A stretch of 64,000 bases of DNA from Microbacterium sp. 10M-3C3 (GCF_003931875.1 NZ_CP034245.1:992001-1056000); one strand, 5' to 3'. Positions 53,803 to 63,781 are shown, numbered from the stretch's first letter. Notes: generated from the letters alone by a model not told the origin. Made by a program: numbers and translations.

Positions 53803-55399
53803 CCCGCAGGTCGAGGAGGAGGAACGGTCGCGCGTCGGCGGGCCGGGCCATCCACGCCGCGAGGGCGTGCAGGTCGGCGACCTCGCGCACCACGACGCCC
53901 TCCGCACCGAGGCCCGACGCCAGCGCCGCGAAGTCGATCTCGGGGATGAGCATGGGCTCGCGCGCGAGCCCCTTCGCGCCGTAGTTGAGCACCTCGGCCC
54001 CGTACTGCGCGTCGTTCCACACCACCGCGATGCCGCGGCCGCCGGAGACGCGGGTCGCCGTCTCGAGGTCGGCGAGCGCCATGAGACCGCCGCCGTCGCC
54101 CGTCGTGAGCACGATCGTCGCGTCGGGGCGGGCCACGGCCGCGCCGGGCATGCTCGGCAGGCCCAGGCCGATCGACTGGTAGGCCGTTCCGACCATGATC
54201 ATGCGGTCGGGGGAGGCGACGGGCCAGTACATGTTCGCCCAGCCGAGGAAGTGCCCGCCGTCCGAGACGACCACGCGGTCGTCGGGGAGGAGCTCGGCGA
54301 TGCGCTCGGCGGCGCTGCGCGGGTCCATGCGGCCGTCGGGGCCGACGCCGTGCCCGGGCTCCTGCCGCCGCGCGGCGGGGACGTCGACCGAGGCGGCCCA
54401 GCCCGACGGCGCGGCGCCGCGCTCGACGAGGCGCCGCACGAGCCCGACGGCCGCCTCGGCGGCGTCGGCGCGGACGTACCCGCCGACGTTCGGATGCGTC
54501 GCGGTGGGCGCGAGATCGACCTGGAACACGCGCGTGCCCGGCGCGAACAGCTCGCCGAAGCGCATCGTGAACTGGTTCAGCGACGCCCCGAAGACGACGG
54601 CGACATCGGCCTCGCGCACGAGCGCCATCGCGCCCGGCGCGCCGAACCCGCCGGCCACGCCGAGGTCGCTCGCGGGGTCGGGGAAGAGGCCGCGACCGAG
54701 CGCGGAGGTCGCGGTGAGCGCGCCGGTGAGCGCGGCGAGCTCGCCGAGGGCGGGGCCGGCGCCGGCGAGCCACGCCCCCCGGCCGCCCAGCAGCAGCGGG
54801 CGCCGCGCGGCGGCGAGCGCGTCGGCGATCTCGTCGAGTCGCGCGTCGGCGAAGGAGGAGAGGGCCGGATGCTCCGGCACCGACACGGGCTCGAACAGCG
54901 CCGGGAGGGGACCCGCCTCCCGCGTCGCGACGTCGTACGGGATGCCGAGCACGACGGGGAGGCGGTAGGTGCGCGCGTGCTCGACGGCGATGACGACGGT
55001 GGCCGCCGCATCCCGGTGCCCGACGGTGTAGGTGCGTGCGCCGACCGCGGAGGCGAGCGCGATCTGGTCGACGCCCCATGGGCGCGGGCCCGATGTCGGC
55101 TCGTCGCCGACGATGAGGACGAGCGGCGTGCGCGCCTGCACGGCCTCGGCGAGCGCTGTCAGCGTGTTCGTGAACCCCGCTCCGTACGTCGCGGTGGCCC
55201 CGGCGATGCGCCCGGACGCGCGGTAGTGGGCGTCGGCGGCGGCCACTCCGGCGGCCTCGTGGCGCACGGCGACGAAGCCGGCGTCGGTGTCGCGGTCGAG
55301 GGCGTCGAGGAAGTAGGCGTTGCCGTTGCCCATGACGCCGAACACGGTGTCGAGGTGGCGGGCGAGGGTCGCGGCGACGTGGGCGGAGACGGTGGGCAT
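53753..55399 (-). CDS. Thiamine-diphosphate-dependent enzyme (benzoylformate decarboxylase / acetolactate synthase type)
   Basis: A 548-residue three-domain ThDP enzyme. The N-terminal pyrimidine-binding domain has the catalytic Glu in VAVRHEAAGVAAADA. The central domain shows RPLLLGGRGAWLAG. The C-terminal ThDP motif is TTGDGGGLMALADLETAT followed by VVWNDAQYG (GDG-N26-N). It should decarboxylate or ligate a 2-oxoacid. The divergent neighbour is an aldehyde dehydrogenase, which would suit a 2-oxoacid to aldehyde to acid route. ATG 55399 follows GAAAGG at moderate distance. Exact substrate not known. Confidence 0.87.
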   Translation of the reverse strand: MPTVSAHVAATLARHLDTVFGVMGNGNAYFLDALDRDTDAGFVAVRHEAAGVAAADAHYRASGRIAGATATYGAGFTNTLTALAEAVQARTPLVLIVGDEPTSGPRPWGVDQIALASAVGARTYTVGHRDAAATVVIAVEHARTYRLPVVLGIPYDVATREAGPLPALFEPVSVPEHPALSSFADARLDEIADALAAARRPLLLGGRGAWLAGAGPALGELAALTGALTATSALGRGLFPDPASDLGVAGGFGAPGAMALVREADVAVVFGASLNQFTMRFGELFAPGTRVFQVDLAPTATHPNVGGYVRADAAEAAVGLVRRLVERGAAPSGWAASVDVPAARRQEPGHGVGPDGRMDPRSAAERIAELLPDDRVVVSDGGHFLGWANMYWPVASPDRMIMVGTAYQSIGLGLPSMPGAAVARPDATIVLTTGDGGGLMALADLETATRVSGGRGIAVVWNDAQYGAEVLNYGAKGLAREPMLIPEIDFAALASGLGAEGVVVREVADLHALAAWMARPADARPFLLLDLRVSGAVVAPYWEEIARQ

Positions 55400-55704
55400 G
55401 GCGACGCCTTTCGAGACGGGACGGAGGGATGCCGTATGTGTCTCGCGCTGTCCGCGCTCCGTGCCCATTTTTCGAGCAGCGACGCACGACCCCGTGCGCC
55501 TGACGCATCGAGTATAGGGGCGGCGTCGACGTCTCGCGCGACGCGGGGCGTCCGCGGCGCGGGCGGTCGGTCGGGGCCGGGCACGAACCGGGCGCGGCCG
55601 GTCTAGGGGCGCGCGCGGGGGGACAAGCGTCGACGGCGCGGCGGGCGGAGGCTGACGGAACGGGCCCCGCGAGACGGCCCGGGACACGAACCGAAGGAGC
55701 AACG
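55400..55704. other. Intergenic region between divergent ThDP and ALDH genes
   Basis: This 305-bp stretch carries no gene that I can support. A -10-like TATACT on the minus strand (55511-55516) could serve the ThDP gene, but no good -35 accompanies it. GAAGGAG just before ATG 55705 is the ribosome site of the aldehyde dehydrogenase. No clear operator palindrome was seen. Confidence 0.5.
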
Positions 55705-57180
55705 ATGTCCGACCCCACCCCCGCCCTCGCCGATCCCGGGATCGACGCTGAGGTGTCGACCGCCGCGGCCGACGCCGACGACAGCGCCCTGCTCGCCCGC
55801 GTGCAGGCACCGGAGGGGGAGGGCCGCGAGATCCCAGATGCCGCGACCCGCGAGGTGATCGGACGCGCGCCCGTGCACACCGCCGCCGATGTCGACGACG
55901 CCGTCGCGCGTGCCCGTGCCGCGCAGCCGGCGTGGGATGCGCGCGGACACGACGAACGCAGCGGTCTGCTGATGGCCGCGGCCGACCGCATCGAGGCGCA
56001 CGCCGAAGCGCTCGCGCGCCTGCTTTCGCGCGAGCAGGGCAAGCCCCTCGACGGCCCCAACGCCCGCTTCGAGGTGGGCGCGTGCGCCGCGTGGCTCCGC
56101 GCCACGGCGGCCACCGCGCTGAACCCCGAGGTCGTCGTGGACGACGGCGAGGTGCACGCCGAGCTCCACTACCGGGCGCTCGGCGTCGTCGCCGCGGTGG
56201 GCCCCTGGAACTGGCCCATGATGATCACCGTGTGGCAGGTCGCCCCCGCGCTGCGGATGGGCAACACCGTCGTGGTCAAGCCCAGCGAATACACCCCGCT
56301 CAGCGTGCTGGCCCTCGTCGACGTCATCAACGAGGTGCTGCCCGACGATGTGCTCATCGCCGTCTCCGGCGACCGCGATGCCGGCGCCCGCCTGACCGCC
56401 CACCCCGATGTCGACAAGGTCATGTTCACCGGCTCCACGGCCACGGGGCGGAAGATCATCGAGAGCTCCGCCGGCAACCTCGCCCGCCTGACGCTCGAGC
56501 TCGGCGGCAACGACGCCGGCATCGTGCTGCCCGACGTCGACCCCGCGGCCATCGCCGAGGGGCTGTTCTGGGGCGCGTTCCTCAACACCGGCCAGACGTG
56601 CGCCGCGCTCAAGCGCCTGTATGTGCACGACGACGTCTACGACGCCGTGGTCGAGGCGCTGGCGGGGTACGCCGCGCACGTCCCGATGGGACGCGGCCTC
56701 GACGAGGGCACGGTGCTCGGACCGCTGCAGAACAAGCAGCAGTTCGACATCGTCGACCGTCTCGTCCAGGATGCCAAGGCCGCCGGCGGACGCGTCGTGC
56801 TCGGCGGCGAGCCGGCCGCCGACCTCGGCGAGCTGTTCTACCGCACGACGATCGTCGCCGACGTCACCGACGGCGTCGCCCTCGTCGATGAGGAGCAGTT
56901 CGGCCCGGCGCTCCCCGTCATCCGATACAGCGACGTCGAGGATGCCATCGCCCGGGCGAACGGCCTCGACGTCGGCCTTGGCGCCTCGGTGTGGTCGCGC
57001 GACCGCGAGGCCGCGCGCAAAGTGGCGTCGCGCCTGCAGGCCGGCACGGTGTGGATCAACTCGCACGGCGGTGTGCACCCGCTCATTCCGTTCGGGGGCG
57101 TGAAGGGCTCGGGCTACGGCCTCGAGTTCGGCGTCGAGGGGCTGAAGGCCCTCGGCGTCCCCCAGGTGATCAACGGCTGA
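55705..57180 (+). CDS. Aldehyde dehydrogenase
   Basis: A 491-residue NAD(P)-dependent aldehyde dehydrogenase. An acidic, Asp-rich N-terminal tail of about 25 residues precedes the conserved domain. Catalytic Cys is in NTGQTCAALKRLY, Glu in LELGGNDAGIVL, and the cofactor stretch is VAAVGPWNWPMM. The C-terminal PFGGVKGSGYGLEFGVEG is intact. With the divergent ThDP enzyme it may oxidise the aldehyde formed by decarboxylation; with the amidohydrolase and ABC importer downstream it may belong to one catabolic set. Confidence 0.92.
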   Translation: MSDPTPALADPGIDAEVSTAAADADDSALLARVQAPEGEGREIPDAATREVIGRAPVHTAADVDDAVARARAAQPAWDARGHDERSGLLMAAADRIEAHAEALARLLSREQGKPLDGPNARFEVGACAAWLRATAATALNPEVVVDDGEVHAELHYRALGVVAAVGPWNWPMMITVWQVAPALRMGNTVVVKPSEYTPLSVLALVDVINEVLPDDVLIAVSGDRDAGARLTAHPDVDKVMFTGSTATGRKIIESSAGNLARLTLELGGNDAGIVLPDVDPAAIAEGLFWGAFLNTGQTCAALKRLYVHDDVYDAVVEALAGYAAHVPMGRGLDEGTVLGPLQNKQQFDIVDRLVQDAKAAGGRVVLGGEPAADLGELFYRTTIVADVTDGVALVDEEQFGPALPVIRYSDVEDAIARANGLDVGLGASVWSRDREAARKVASRLQAGTVWINSHGGVHPLIPFGGVKGSGYGLEFGVEGLKALGVPQVING

Positions 57181-57455
57181 GCGCCAGGAGCGTTCACACG
57201 CGGGGTGACGGCGGGGCCGGCAGCGGTGACGGCGGCAGACGCCGGGTCGTGCGTCGACCGTCAACGTGGGGGCATCCCTGGTCAAGCCGCGGCCGGCGGA
57301 TGCGCGAAGGATGTTCTCACCCGCCCTCAGAGCCCCCGGCCACCCGGCACACCCGCCTCCGCACCGCCGCTCCACCGCACGCACCCGGATGAGACAACCC
57401 CGCACCCGCCCGCACCGGAGTCCTTCCCGACTCCGCCCGACCCCCGGGAGACCCC

Positions 57456-59105
57456 ATGACCGTCGCCGACCTCATCCTGAAGGGCGCCGTCGTGCACACA
57501 GCCGATCGTTCCCGGCCCCGCGCGACCGCGCTCGCCGTGGCCGACGGTCGCCTCCTCGCCGTCGGCACCGAGGAGGAGGTGCTGGCCACCGCCGGACCCG
57601 CGACCCAGGTGCGCGACCTCGACGGCGCGACTGTCATCCCCGGCCTCGTCGACGTGCACAACCACCACCTGATGGCGGGCGAGGCCGACCTCTTCCAGCT
57701 CGCCTTCTCGCCCACGGCCGGTCTCGACGAGGTCCTCGAGGCCGTCCGCGCCTGGGCCGCCGGGCTCGGCCCCGACGAGTGGGTGGTCGGCGAGGCCTTC
57801 GGCAGCGTCCTGCTCGACGACTTCGCCCGCGCCGAGACCCGCGCGCGCTTCGATGAGGCCGCCGGCGGGCGCCCGGTCGTACTCACCGACGACAGCCACC
57901 ACAACCGCTTCGCCAACTCGGCCGCGCTGGCGGCAGCCGGCATCCGGTCGGACACCCCCGATCCCGCCCAGGGCCGTATCGTCCGCGACCCCGAGACGGG
58001 CGAGCCGACGGGCCTGCTCATGGAGTCGGCGACCCTGCCGGTCACCGAGGCCCTCGACCGGAACCTCGCCCGCACCCCCGAGCGCTACCGCCGCGCGAGC
58101 GCGCGCGCCATCGACATCCTGCACTCGTTCGGGATCACCGCGTTCCAGGATGCCGCCGCCACCGTCGACATCATGCGCGCGCTGCGTGATCTCGACGTCG
58201 ACGGCGACCTGCACGCCTGGGTGGTCACTTCGCTGCTGTCCAGCGAGTTCCTCTTCGCGAACACCCCCGTGGGCGACGACCTCGTCGCCCAGCGCGAGGC
58301 GTTCCGCACCGAGCGCCACCGCCCCGACTTCGTGAAGGTCGCGCTCGACGGCGTGCCGCCCACGCACACCGGCGCCTTCCTCACCCCGTATCTGCCGACT
58401 CCCGAGCACGGCCACGCGCACTGCGGCGTCACCACCATGGCCCCGGGCGAGCTGACCGACTGGCTCACGCGCACCGCCGCCCAGGGCCTGGGCGCGAAGA
58501 TCCACTGCACCGGCGACGCGGCCGTGCGCGTCGCGCTCGACGCGATCGCGGTGGTCCGCGCCGGCGGCGACTCGAGCACCCGCTACCAGATCGCGCACGG
58601 ACAGTTCGTGCACCCCGACGACCGGCACCGCTTCGTCGACCTCGACGTGTCGGCCGACATCTCGCCGTTCCTGTGGTTCCCGGGCGTGATCCCGGATGCC
58701 ATCGCCCAGGTGCGCCCCGAGCCCGAGGCCACGCACTTCCAGCCCAACCGCGATCTCATGGACCGGGGCGTGCTCGTCGCGGGCGGCTCGGACTGGCCGG
58801 TGAGCGTCTCGCCGAACCCGTGGGAGGGCATCCAGGGACTCGTCACGCGCGCCGACCCGCTCGGCCGCGCCCCCGGGACCCTGTGGCCCGAGCAGGCGTT
58901 GACGCTCGAGGAGGCGTTCGAGGTCTTCACCGTCAACGCGGCCACCGCGATGGGACTCGGCGAGGTGACGGGATCGCTCGCCGCGGGCAAGTCCGCCGAT
59001 TTCGTCGTGCTCGACCAGGACCCCTTCGCGGTCGACATCGAGCGCGTCGTGCACACGCACGCGGTCGAGACGTGGTTCGCCGGCCGACGCGTCTTCGGCG
59101 GCTGA
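57456..59105 (+). CDS. YtcJ-like amidohydrolase
   Basis: A 549-residue metal-dependent hydrolase of the YtcJ/amidohydrolase-3 type. It has the paired ligands in GLVDVHNHHLMAGE, SHHNRFANSAALAAAG, the Lys in DFVKVALDG, HCTGDAAVRVAL, AHGQFVHPDD, and GGSDWPVSVSPNP with the metal Asp. The family hydrolyses amide or carbamate bonds in diverse metabolites. The 275-bp gap upstream (57181-57455) is C-rich, with no clear gene; GGGAG lies before ATG 57456. The ABC importer directly downstream probably brings in its substrate. Confidence 0.9.
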   Translation: MTVADLILKGAVVHTADRSRPRATALAVADGRLLAVGTEEEVLATAGPATQVRDLDGATVIPGLVDVHNHHLMAGEADLFQLAFSPTAGLDEVLEAVRAWAAGLGPDEWVVGEAFGSVLLDDFARAETRARFDEAAGGRPVVLTDDSHHNRFANSAALAAAGIRSDTPDPAQGRIVRDPETGEPTGLLMESATLPVTEALDRNLARTPERYRRASARAIDILHSFGITAFQDAAATVDIMRALRDLDVDGDLHAWVVTSLLSSEFLFANTPVGDDLVAQREAFRTERHRPDFVKVALDGVPPTHTGAFLTPYLPTPEHGHAHCGVTTMAPGELTDWLTRTAAQGLGAKIHCTGDAAVRVALDAIAVVRAGGDSSTRYQIAHGQFVHPDDRHRFVDLDVSADISPFLWFPGVIPDAIAQVRPEPEATHFQPNRDLMDRGVLVAGGSDWPVSVSPNPWEGIQGLVTRADPLGRAPGTLWPEQALTLEEAFEVFTVNAATAMGLGEVTGSLAAGKSADFVVLDQDPFAVDIERVVHTHAVETWFAGRRVFGG

Positions 59106-59202
59106 ACACCGACCTCCGGCATCCTCTTGCCGGACCCCGCTTCCCCCCACCACTCCCTTCCCGCACCACCCGACACCGCACCACTTCACCGCAAGGAGCA
59201 TC

Positions 59203-60204
59203 ATGAAGCGCAGTCTCCGCCTGACCGCCCTGGCCTCGATCGCCATCGCCGGTCTCGCTCTCTCGGCGTGCAGCACCACAGCCGCCGACGACGCTGGCTC
59301 GGGCGCCTCCGCCCCCGCCGAACGCGGGCCGGTCAAGAAGATCCTGTTCGACTACCCCTTCACGGCCCTGCCCGTCTACGGCGCCATCGTCAACATCGTC
59401 GAGGCCCGCGCCGCCGAGAAAGGCGTCGAGGTCACCTTCACGAACGACGAGATGGACCTGCAGAAGCAGGTCAGCCAGCTCACGTCGAACCTCAGCAGCG
59501 ACGTCGACGCGGTCGTGTCGTTCCCTGTCGACCCGGCGAGCCTCGAGTCGATCGCCCAGCAGTACCGCGACGCCGGCAAATACTGGGTCACCTACGGCGG
59601 CGACATGACGAACCAGGATGCCACCCTGCAGTTCAGCTTCTACCAGTCGGGCTACGACCTCGGGAAGAACGCCGCGGAGTGGGCGCTCCAGAACGTCGGA
59701 TCGGATGCCGAGGTCATCGTGCTGAGCGAGACCGAGCGGCAGATCGGCCAGGAGCGCACGCAGGGCCTGCTCGACGGCCTGAAGGAGACGGGCCCCGACC
59801 TGCAGATCGTCGGTGAGCAGCAGGCCGTGACCCCCGACGACGGGCTGTCGGTCACCACGACCCTGCTCGCGCAGCACCCAAACGCCAACGTGGTCGTCTC
59901 GGCCGTGGGCGACGCCGCGCAGGGCGCGTACCAGGCGCTCGTCGCCGCGGGCCGCCCCGAGAACGACGCGAAGACCTACGTCGGCGGCCTCGACCCCAAC
60001 CTGTTCCTGCTGCAGAAGATGAAGGACGGCAACTTCTTCCGCGCCGCGACGTACTTCTCGCTCAAGGATCTCGTCGACAACGTGATCGACATCCCTGTCG
60101 CCCTCGGCGAGGGGAAGACGGATGCCAGCGTCGATCTCCCCGTCACCGTCGTCACGGTCGACGACCCCAACCTGTCGAGCTACATCACCGAGCTCGGCGG
60201 CTGA
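59203..60204 (+). CDS. Ribose-type ABC transporter, substrate-binding lipoprotein
   Basis: A 333-residue family 2 (RbsB/Peripla_BP_4) protein. Lipobox LALSACS has its Cys near residue 23, followed by a Ser/Ala-rich linker. The domain shows KKILFDYPFTALPVYG, DVDAVVSFPVDPASLESIAQ, AEVIVLSETERQIGQERTQG and NANVVVSAVGDAAQGAYQAL. It binds the imported compound outside the membrane. AAGGAG precedes ATG 59203. Given the amidohydrolase before it, the ligand may not be a sugar. Confidence 0.92.
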   Translation: MKRSLRLTALASIAIAGLALSACSTTAADDAGSGASAPAERGPVKKILFDYPFTALPVYGAIVNIVEARAAEKGVEVTFTNDEMDLQKQVSQLTSNLSSDVDAVVSFPVDPASLESIAQQYRDAGKYWVTYGGDMTNQDATLQFSFYQSGYDLGKNAAEWALQNVGSDAEVIVLSETERQIGQERTQGLLDGLKETGPDLQIVGEQQAVTPDDGLSVTTTLLAQHPNANVVVSAVGDAAQGAYQALVAAGRPENDAKTYVGGLDPNLFLLQKMKDGNFFRAATYFSLKDLVDNVIDIPVALGEGKTDASVDLPVTVVTVDDPNLSSYITELGG

Positions 60205-60263
60205 CCGCCCGGCGGGGGCGGGGTGACCCGCCCCCGCCGCCGATCCGACAGAACGGACACGAC

Positions 60264-61790
60264 ATGTCTGTCACCGTGCGCGGTCTGACGAAGAGGTACG
60301 GGGCGACCCTCGCCCTCGACGACGTCACCCTCGACATCCCCGGCGGGCGCATCCACGCCCTGCTCGGACACAACGGCGCCGGGAAGTCGACTCTCATCGC
60401 GTGCCTCGGCGGCGGGGTCGCGCCCACCGACGGCACGATCGAAATCGACGGCACCAGCCACGACTCCCTCACCCCGCGCACCTCCATCGCGGCCGGAGTC
60501 GCGGTGATCTATCAGCACCTCAGCCTGCTGGAGAGCATGACCGTCGCCGAGAACATCTTCATCGGCCAGGAGATGACCGCCGGCGGGCTCATCCGCCGCG
60601 GCGAGCAGCGCCGCCTCGCGCGGGAGGCGCTCGACGCCGTCGGCGCCACCGGCATCGATCCCGACGTCAAGGTCGCGACCCTGCCGATCGGGCAGCGGCA
60701 GCTGGTCGAGATCGCGAAGGTGGTGCGCCGCGACGCGCGCCTCATCGTGTTCGACGAGCCCACCGCCGCCCTCTCCCGCGCCGAAGCCGCGCGCCTCGGT
60801 GAGCTCGTGCGCGACCTCGCCGGACGGGGGATCGCGATCCTTTACGTCACGCACCTGCTCGGCGAGGTGCTCGCGCTCGCCGACGCCGCGACCGTCATGC
60901 GCAACGGCCGGGCCGTGTGGTCGGCGGAGGGCGCGCAGATCACCCGCGCGTCCCTCGTCGCCGCGATCAGCGACGGGCACGGCGCGACCAACGACCGCCC
61001 CGCCCCGCCGCGTCGCGACCGGACGCCGGTGCTCGAGGTCCGCGGGCTCACCGCCCCGGGCCTCGGCCCGATCGACCTCGCGGTCGCGCCGGGCGAGATC
61101 GTCGCGTGCTACGGCCTCGTCGGGTCGGGGCGCACGCGGTTCCTCCGCACCGTCTTCGGGCGCATCGCCCGCACCGGCGGCACGCTCCTCATCGACGGCG
61201 CGTCCCGCGAGACGCGCACGCCCGCCCAAGGGCTGCGCGCCGGCATCGCCCTCGTCCCGGCGGATCGAGCGCGGGAGGGGCTGTTCGCCGCCCTCCCCGC
61301 CCAGGACAACACCGTCATCGACGCGATGCGCCGGCTCGGTTCGTGGGGGCTGCGGTCGTTGAGAGCGGAGCGAGGCGTGTTCGACCGGGTCGCCGAGACC
61401 TTCGTCCTCCGACCACGCGCGGCCGACCTTCCCGCCGGACGCTTCAGCGGCGGCAACCAGCAGAAGATCCTGCTCGGACGGTGGGTCAACGACGCCGCCC
61501 GCACGCGGGTGATCCTGCTCGACGATCCGACGCAGGGCGTCGACGTGGGCGCCCGCAAAGACATCTACGACGCGATCAAGGTCCTCGCCGCCGAGAAGGG
61601 GATGGGCGTGATCGTCGCGACCAACGAACCCGAAGAGGTCGTCGACCTCGCCCACCGCTGCCTCATCTTCGCGCAGGGTGCCGTGCTCGACGAGGTCGAC
61701 GTCGCTCAGACCACGGCCGACGGTCTTCTCTCGGCCGTGCACGCCGCCCCCGCCGAACTCACCGCCCCCATCGAAGGAACCCGACCGTGA
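60264..61790 (+). CDS. Ribose-type ABC transporter, tandem ATP-binding protein
   Basis: A 508-residue protein with two ATPase domains, as in RbsA/MglA. Domain 1: Walker A GHNGAGKSTL, signature replaced by LPIGQRQLVEIAK, Walker B LIVFDEPTAALS. Domain 2: the degenerate P-loop GLVGSGRTRF, signature FSGGNQQKILLGR, and Walker B VILLDDPTQGVDVG (Asp in place of Glu). This asymmetry is normal for the family. It overlaps the permease start (GTGA). Confidence 0.94.
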   Translation: MSVTVRGLTKRYGATLALDDVTLDIPGGRIHALLGHNGAGKSTLIACLGGGVAPTDGTIEIDGTSHDSLTPRTSIAAGVAVIYQHLSLLESMTVAENIFIGQEMTAGGLIRRGEQRRLAREALDAVGATGIDPDVKVATLPIGQRQLVEIAKVVRRDARLIVFDEPTAALSRAEAARLGELVRDLAGRGIAILYVTHLLGEVLALADAATVMRNGRAVWSAEGAQITRASLVAAISDGHGATNDRPAPPRRDRTPVLEVRGLTAPGLGPIDLAVAPGEIVACYGLVGSGRTRFLRTVFGRIARTGGTLLIDGASRETRTPAQGLRAGIALVPADRAREGLFAALPAQDNTVIDAMRRLGSWGLRSLRAERGVFDRVAETFVLRPRAADLPAGRFSGGNQQKILLGRWVNDAARTRVILLDDPTQGVDVGARKDIYDAIKVLAAEKGMGVIVATNEPEEVVDLAHRCLIFAQGAVLDEVDVAQTTADGLLSAVHAAPAELTAPIEGTRP

Positions 61791-62791
61791 CCGACAACCG
61801 CTTCCTCCGCGCCGCCGTCGAGGGCGTCGTGCGCACCCCGCTCCTCGTCGTGCTGATCGTCCTGGTGGTCGGCGTGCAGCTGGCCACCGACTCCTTCTTC
61901 GGCTGGCAGAACATCCGCGGCATCCTCCAGGACAGCGCAGTGATCGCGATCGTCGCGATCCCCGTCGCGATGCTGCTCATCGCGGGGTACATCGACCTCT
62001 CGGTGGGCTCGAGTCTCGCGCTCGGCGGGGTCGTGGCATCTCTCGTCATGGACAAGGGTGCGGGGCAGCCCGCGGTCGCCATCGTGCTGGCGATCGTCGC
62101 CGGGGCGGTGGTCGGCCTCGTGAACGCCGTCATCATCACGGTGCTGGGTCTGAACTCCTTCATCACGACCCTCGGCACCCTCACTGCGGTGCGCGGCGTC
62201 GCGCAGCTGATCAGCCCCACGCCGCGCAACAACTTCGGCGACCAGTTCGGCATGCTCGGCGTCGGCACCGTCGCGGGGATCCCCCTCTCGGTGTGGATCG
62301 CCGCGCTGCTGCTCATCGCGGCCGGGATCTTCCTCGCGTTGACGCCGACGGGCCGTCACGTGTACGCCGTCGGCGTGAACCGGCAGGCCGCGTACCTCTC
62401 GGGCGTTCCCGTGCGCCGGCTGCCGTTCGCGCTGTTCGTGCTCTCGGGCGCGATGTCGGGCTTCGCCGGCACGATCGTCGCGGCTCGCCTGAACAGCGCT
62501 CCGGCCGGACAGCTGGGCGCCGGATTCGAACTCGTCGTGCTGACCGCGGTGCTCCTCGGCGGGGTCGCGCTGACCGGCGGCGAGGGCACGATCTTCGGCG
62601 TCGTGGTCGGGGTGCTCTTCTACGGCGCGCTGAACAACTCGCTCGTGCTCCTGGGCGTCACGACATTCTGGCAGGCCGTGGCCAGCGGACTCGCCCTGGT
62701 CGCGGCGATCGGTCTCAGCGCTCTCACGCACGTTGTCCGCGTGCGCCTGGCGACGGCCCGCGCGCGGAAGCTGGTGGCGCTTGCCGCCTGA
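61787..62791 (+). CDS. Ribose-type ABC transporter, permease
   Basis: A 334-residue RbsC-type permease with about 8-10 helices. The family signatures are AGYIDLSVGSSLALGG, LNSFITTLGTLTAVRG and the C-terminal GGEGTIFGVVVGVLFYGALNN. GTG 61787 overlaps the ATPase stop. It completes the importer operon that starts at or before the amidohydrolase gene. Confidence 0.94.
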   Translation: MTDNRFLRAAVEGVVRTPLLVVLIVLVVGVQLATDSFFGWQNIRGILQDSAVIAIVAIPVAMLLIAGYIDLSVGSSLALGGVVASLVMDKGAGQPAVAIVLAIVAGAVVGLVNAVIITVLGLNSFITTLGTLTAVRGVAQLISPTPRNNFGDQFGMLGVGTVAGIPLSVWIAALLLIAAGIFLALTPTGRHVYAVGVNRQAAYLSGVPVRRLPFALFVLSGAMSGFAGTIVAARLNSAPAGQLGAGFELVVLTAVLLGGVALTGGEGTIFGVVVGVLFYGALNNSLVLLGVTTFWQAVASGLALVAAIGLSALTHVVRVRLATARARKLVALAA

Positions 62792-62800
62792 CCCGTGCCG

Positions 62801-62854
62801 CGGAATCGGAGGAATGCCGCCGGCAGCATCCGATGTCCCGCTCGTCCGATTCCG
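62801..62854. terminator. Bidirectional terminator-like palindrome
   Basis: CGGAATCGGA (62801-62810) and TCCGATTCCG (62845-62854) are exact complements and flank an inner TGCCGCCGGCA-type hairpin (62815-62825). It lies between convergent genes. The rest of 62792-62962 holds no gene. Confidence 0.6.
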
Positions 62855-62962
62855 GTGAGCGCCCTCACACGGCGCGGGGTCGTGGCGGGCGAGTCGCGGT
62901 TGCCGCCCCCGTACGCGAAAGAGCCGCGCCCCCGAGGGACGCGGCTCTCGCGCGGACGCGCC

Positions 62963-63781
62963 TCAGCGCTCCAGCGGACGCGCCGGGTCGTACTCGACCG
63001 GGTGCACGGTGTTCGACAGCAGGCGGCCGTGTGCGCCGAAGGTGAAGTGCGTCGCGCCCGAGCCCGACTCGTCGGTGCCGAACAGCACCCCATGGGCGCG
63101 CAGGGCCTTCTGATCGCGGTGGTCCGCGATCGTGACCGAGCCGCACGGGATGACCTTCTCGCGCCACGTGAACACGTAGATGCCGGGGCGCACACGCCAG
63201 ACCGTGTTCTCGTCGGTGTCGGCGAGGCCCTGCTCGGGGCCGGCGAGGCAGTGCCACGAGTACCAGTGCGGCGAGAGGTACACGTGCTCGTACGCGTGCA
63301 CGGTCGAGTACACCCACAGCACACGGCGGCCGATCAGCTCCTCGGTGGGTGCCGGGGCCTCCCCGTGCTGGTCGAGCTCCTCGATGCGCGCGGGCGCGAA
63401 GCTCATCTGCACCGCGGTGCGCCCGGGTGCGGCGGCGCCGAGGGTGCTGACCACGGTCAGCGCGTACCCGCGGCGCAGGTCGAGGATCAGCGTCACGGCT
63501 TCGTCGGGGCGCGCGGAGGGGGTGTACTGGGCGTAGTAGAGATCCTCGTCCACCTCGATGACCTCGACGTCGTCGCGGCCGCTCCGGGCGTCGGCGGCCC
63601 ACTCCACGGCGTCGGCATCGAAGCGATACGCCGTGCGCGCGCCTTCGTCGTCGACGGTGGTGAAGGTGCGCCCGGCGAGTGCATCGGTCAGGTCGGCTTT
63701 GGCGGCGTCGAAGCCGGGCGCGAGCCCGTCGAGCGGAAGCCACGTGCGCGTGTCGGAAAGGTTCAGGGTGTCGGTCGTCAT
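62963..63781 (-). CDS. MoaF-like protein
   Basis: A 272-residue cytoplasmic protein of the MoaF type with two lipocalin-like beta-barrel halves. Visible blocks include GRTFTTVDDEGARTAYRF and DDVEVIEVDEDLYYAQY in the N-terminal half, then RRVLWVYSTVHAYEHVYLS, HWYSWHCLAGPEQG and IYVFTWREKVIPCG in the second. MoaF was named for a presumed role in molybdenum cofactor use, but its biochemical function is not settled and no molybdoenzyme is adjacent. AAAGAGA precedes ATG 63781. Confidence 0.85.
   Translation of the reverse strand: MTTDTLNLSDTRTWLPLDGLAPGFDAAKADLTDALAGRTFTTVDDEGARTAYRFDADAVEWAADARSGRDDVEVIEVDEDLYYAQYTPSARPDEAVTLILDLRRGYALTVVSTLGAAAPGRTAVQMSFAPARIEELDQHGEAPAPTEELIGRRVLWVYSTVHAYEHVYLSPHWYSWHCLAGPEQGLADTDENTVWRVRPGIYVFTWREKVIPCGSVTIADHRDQKALRAHGVLFGTDESGSGATHFTFGAHGRLLSNTVHPVEYDPARPLER

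Noticed and set aside
57181..57455. Small gene in the gap between the ALDH and the YtcJ-like hydrolase
   Set aside because: Short open frames exist, but they are Pro/Arg-rich, have no ribosome site and match the C-rich base composition.
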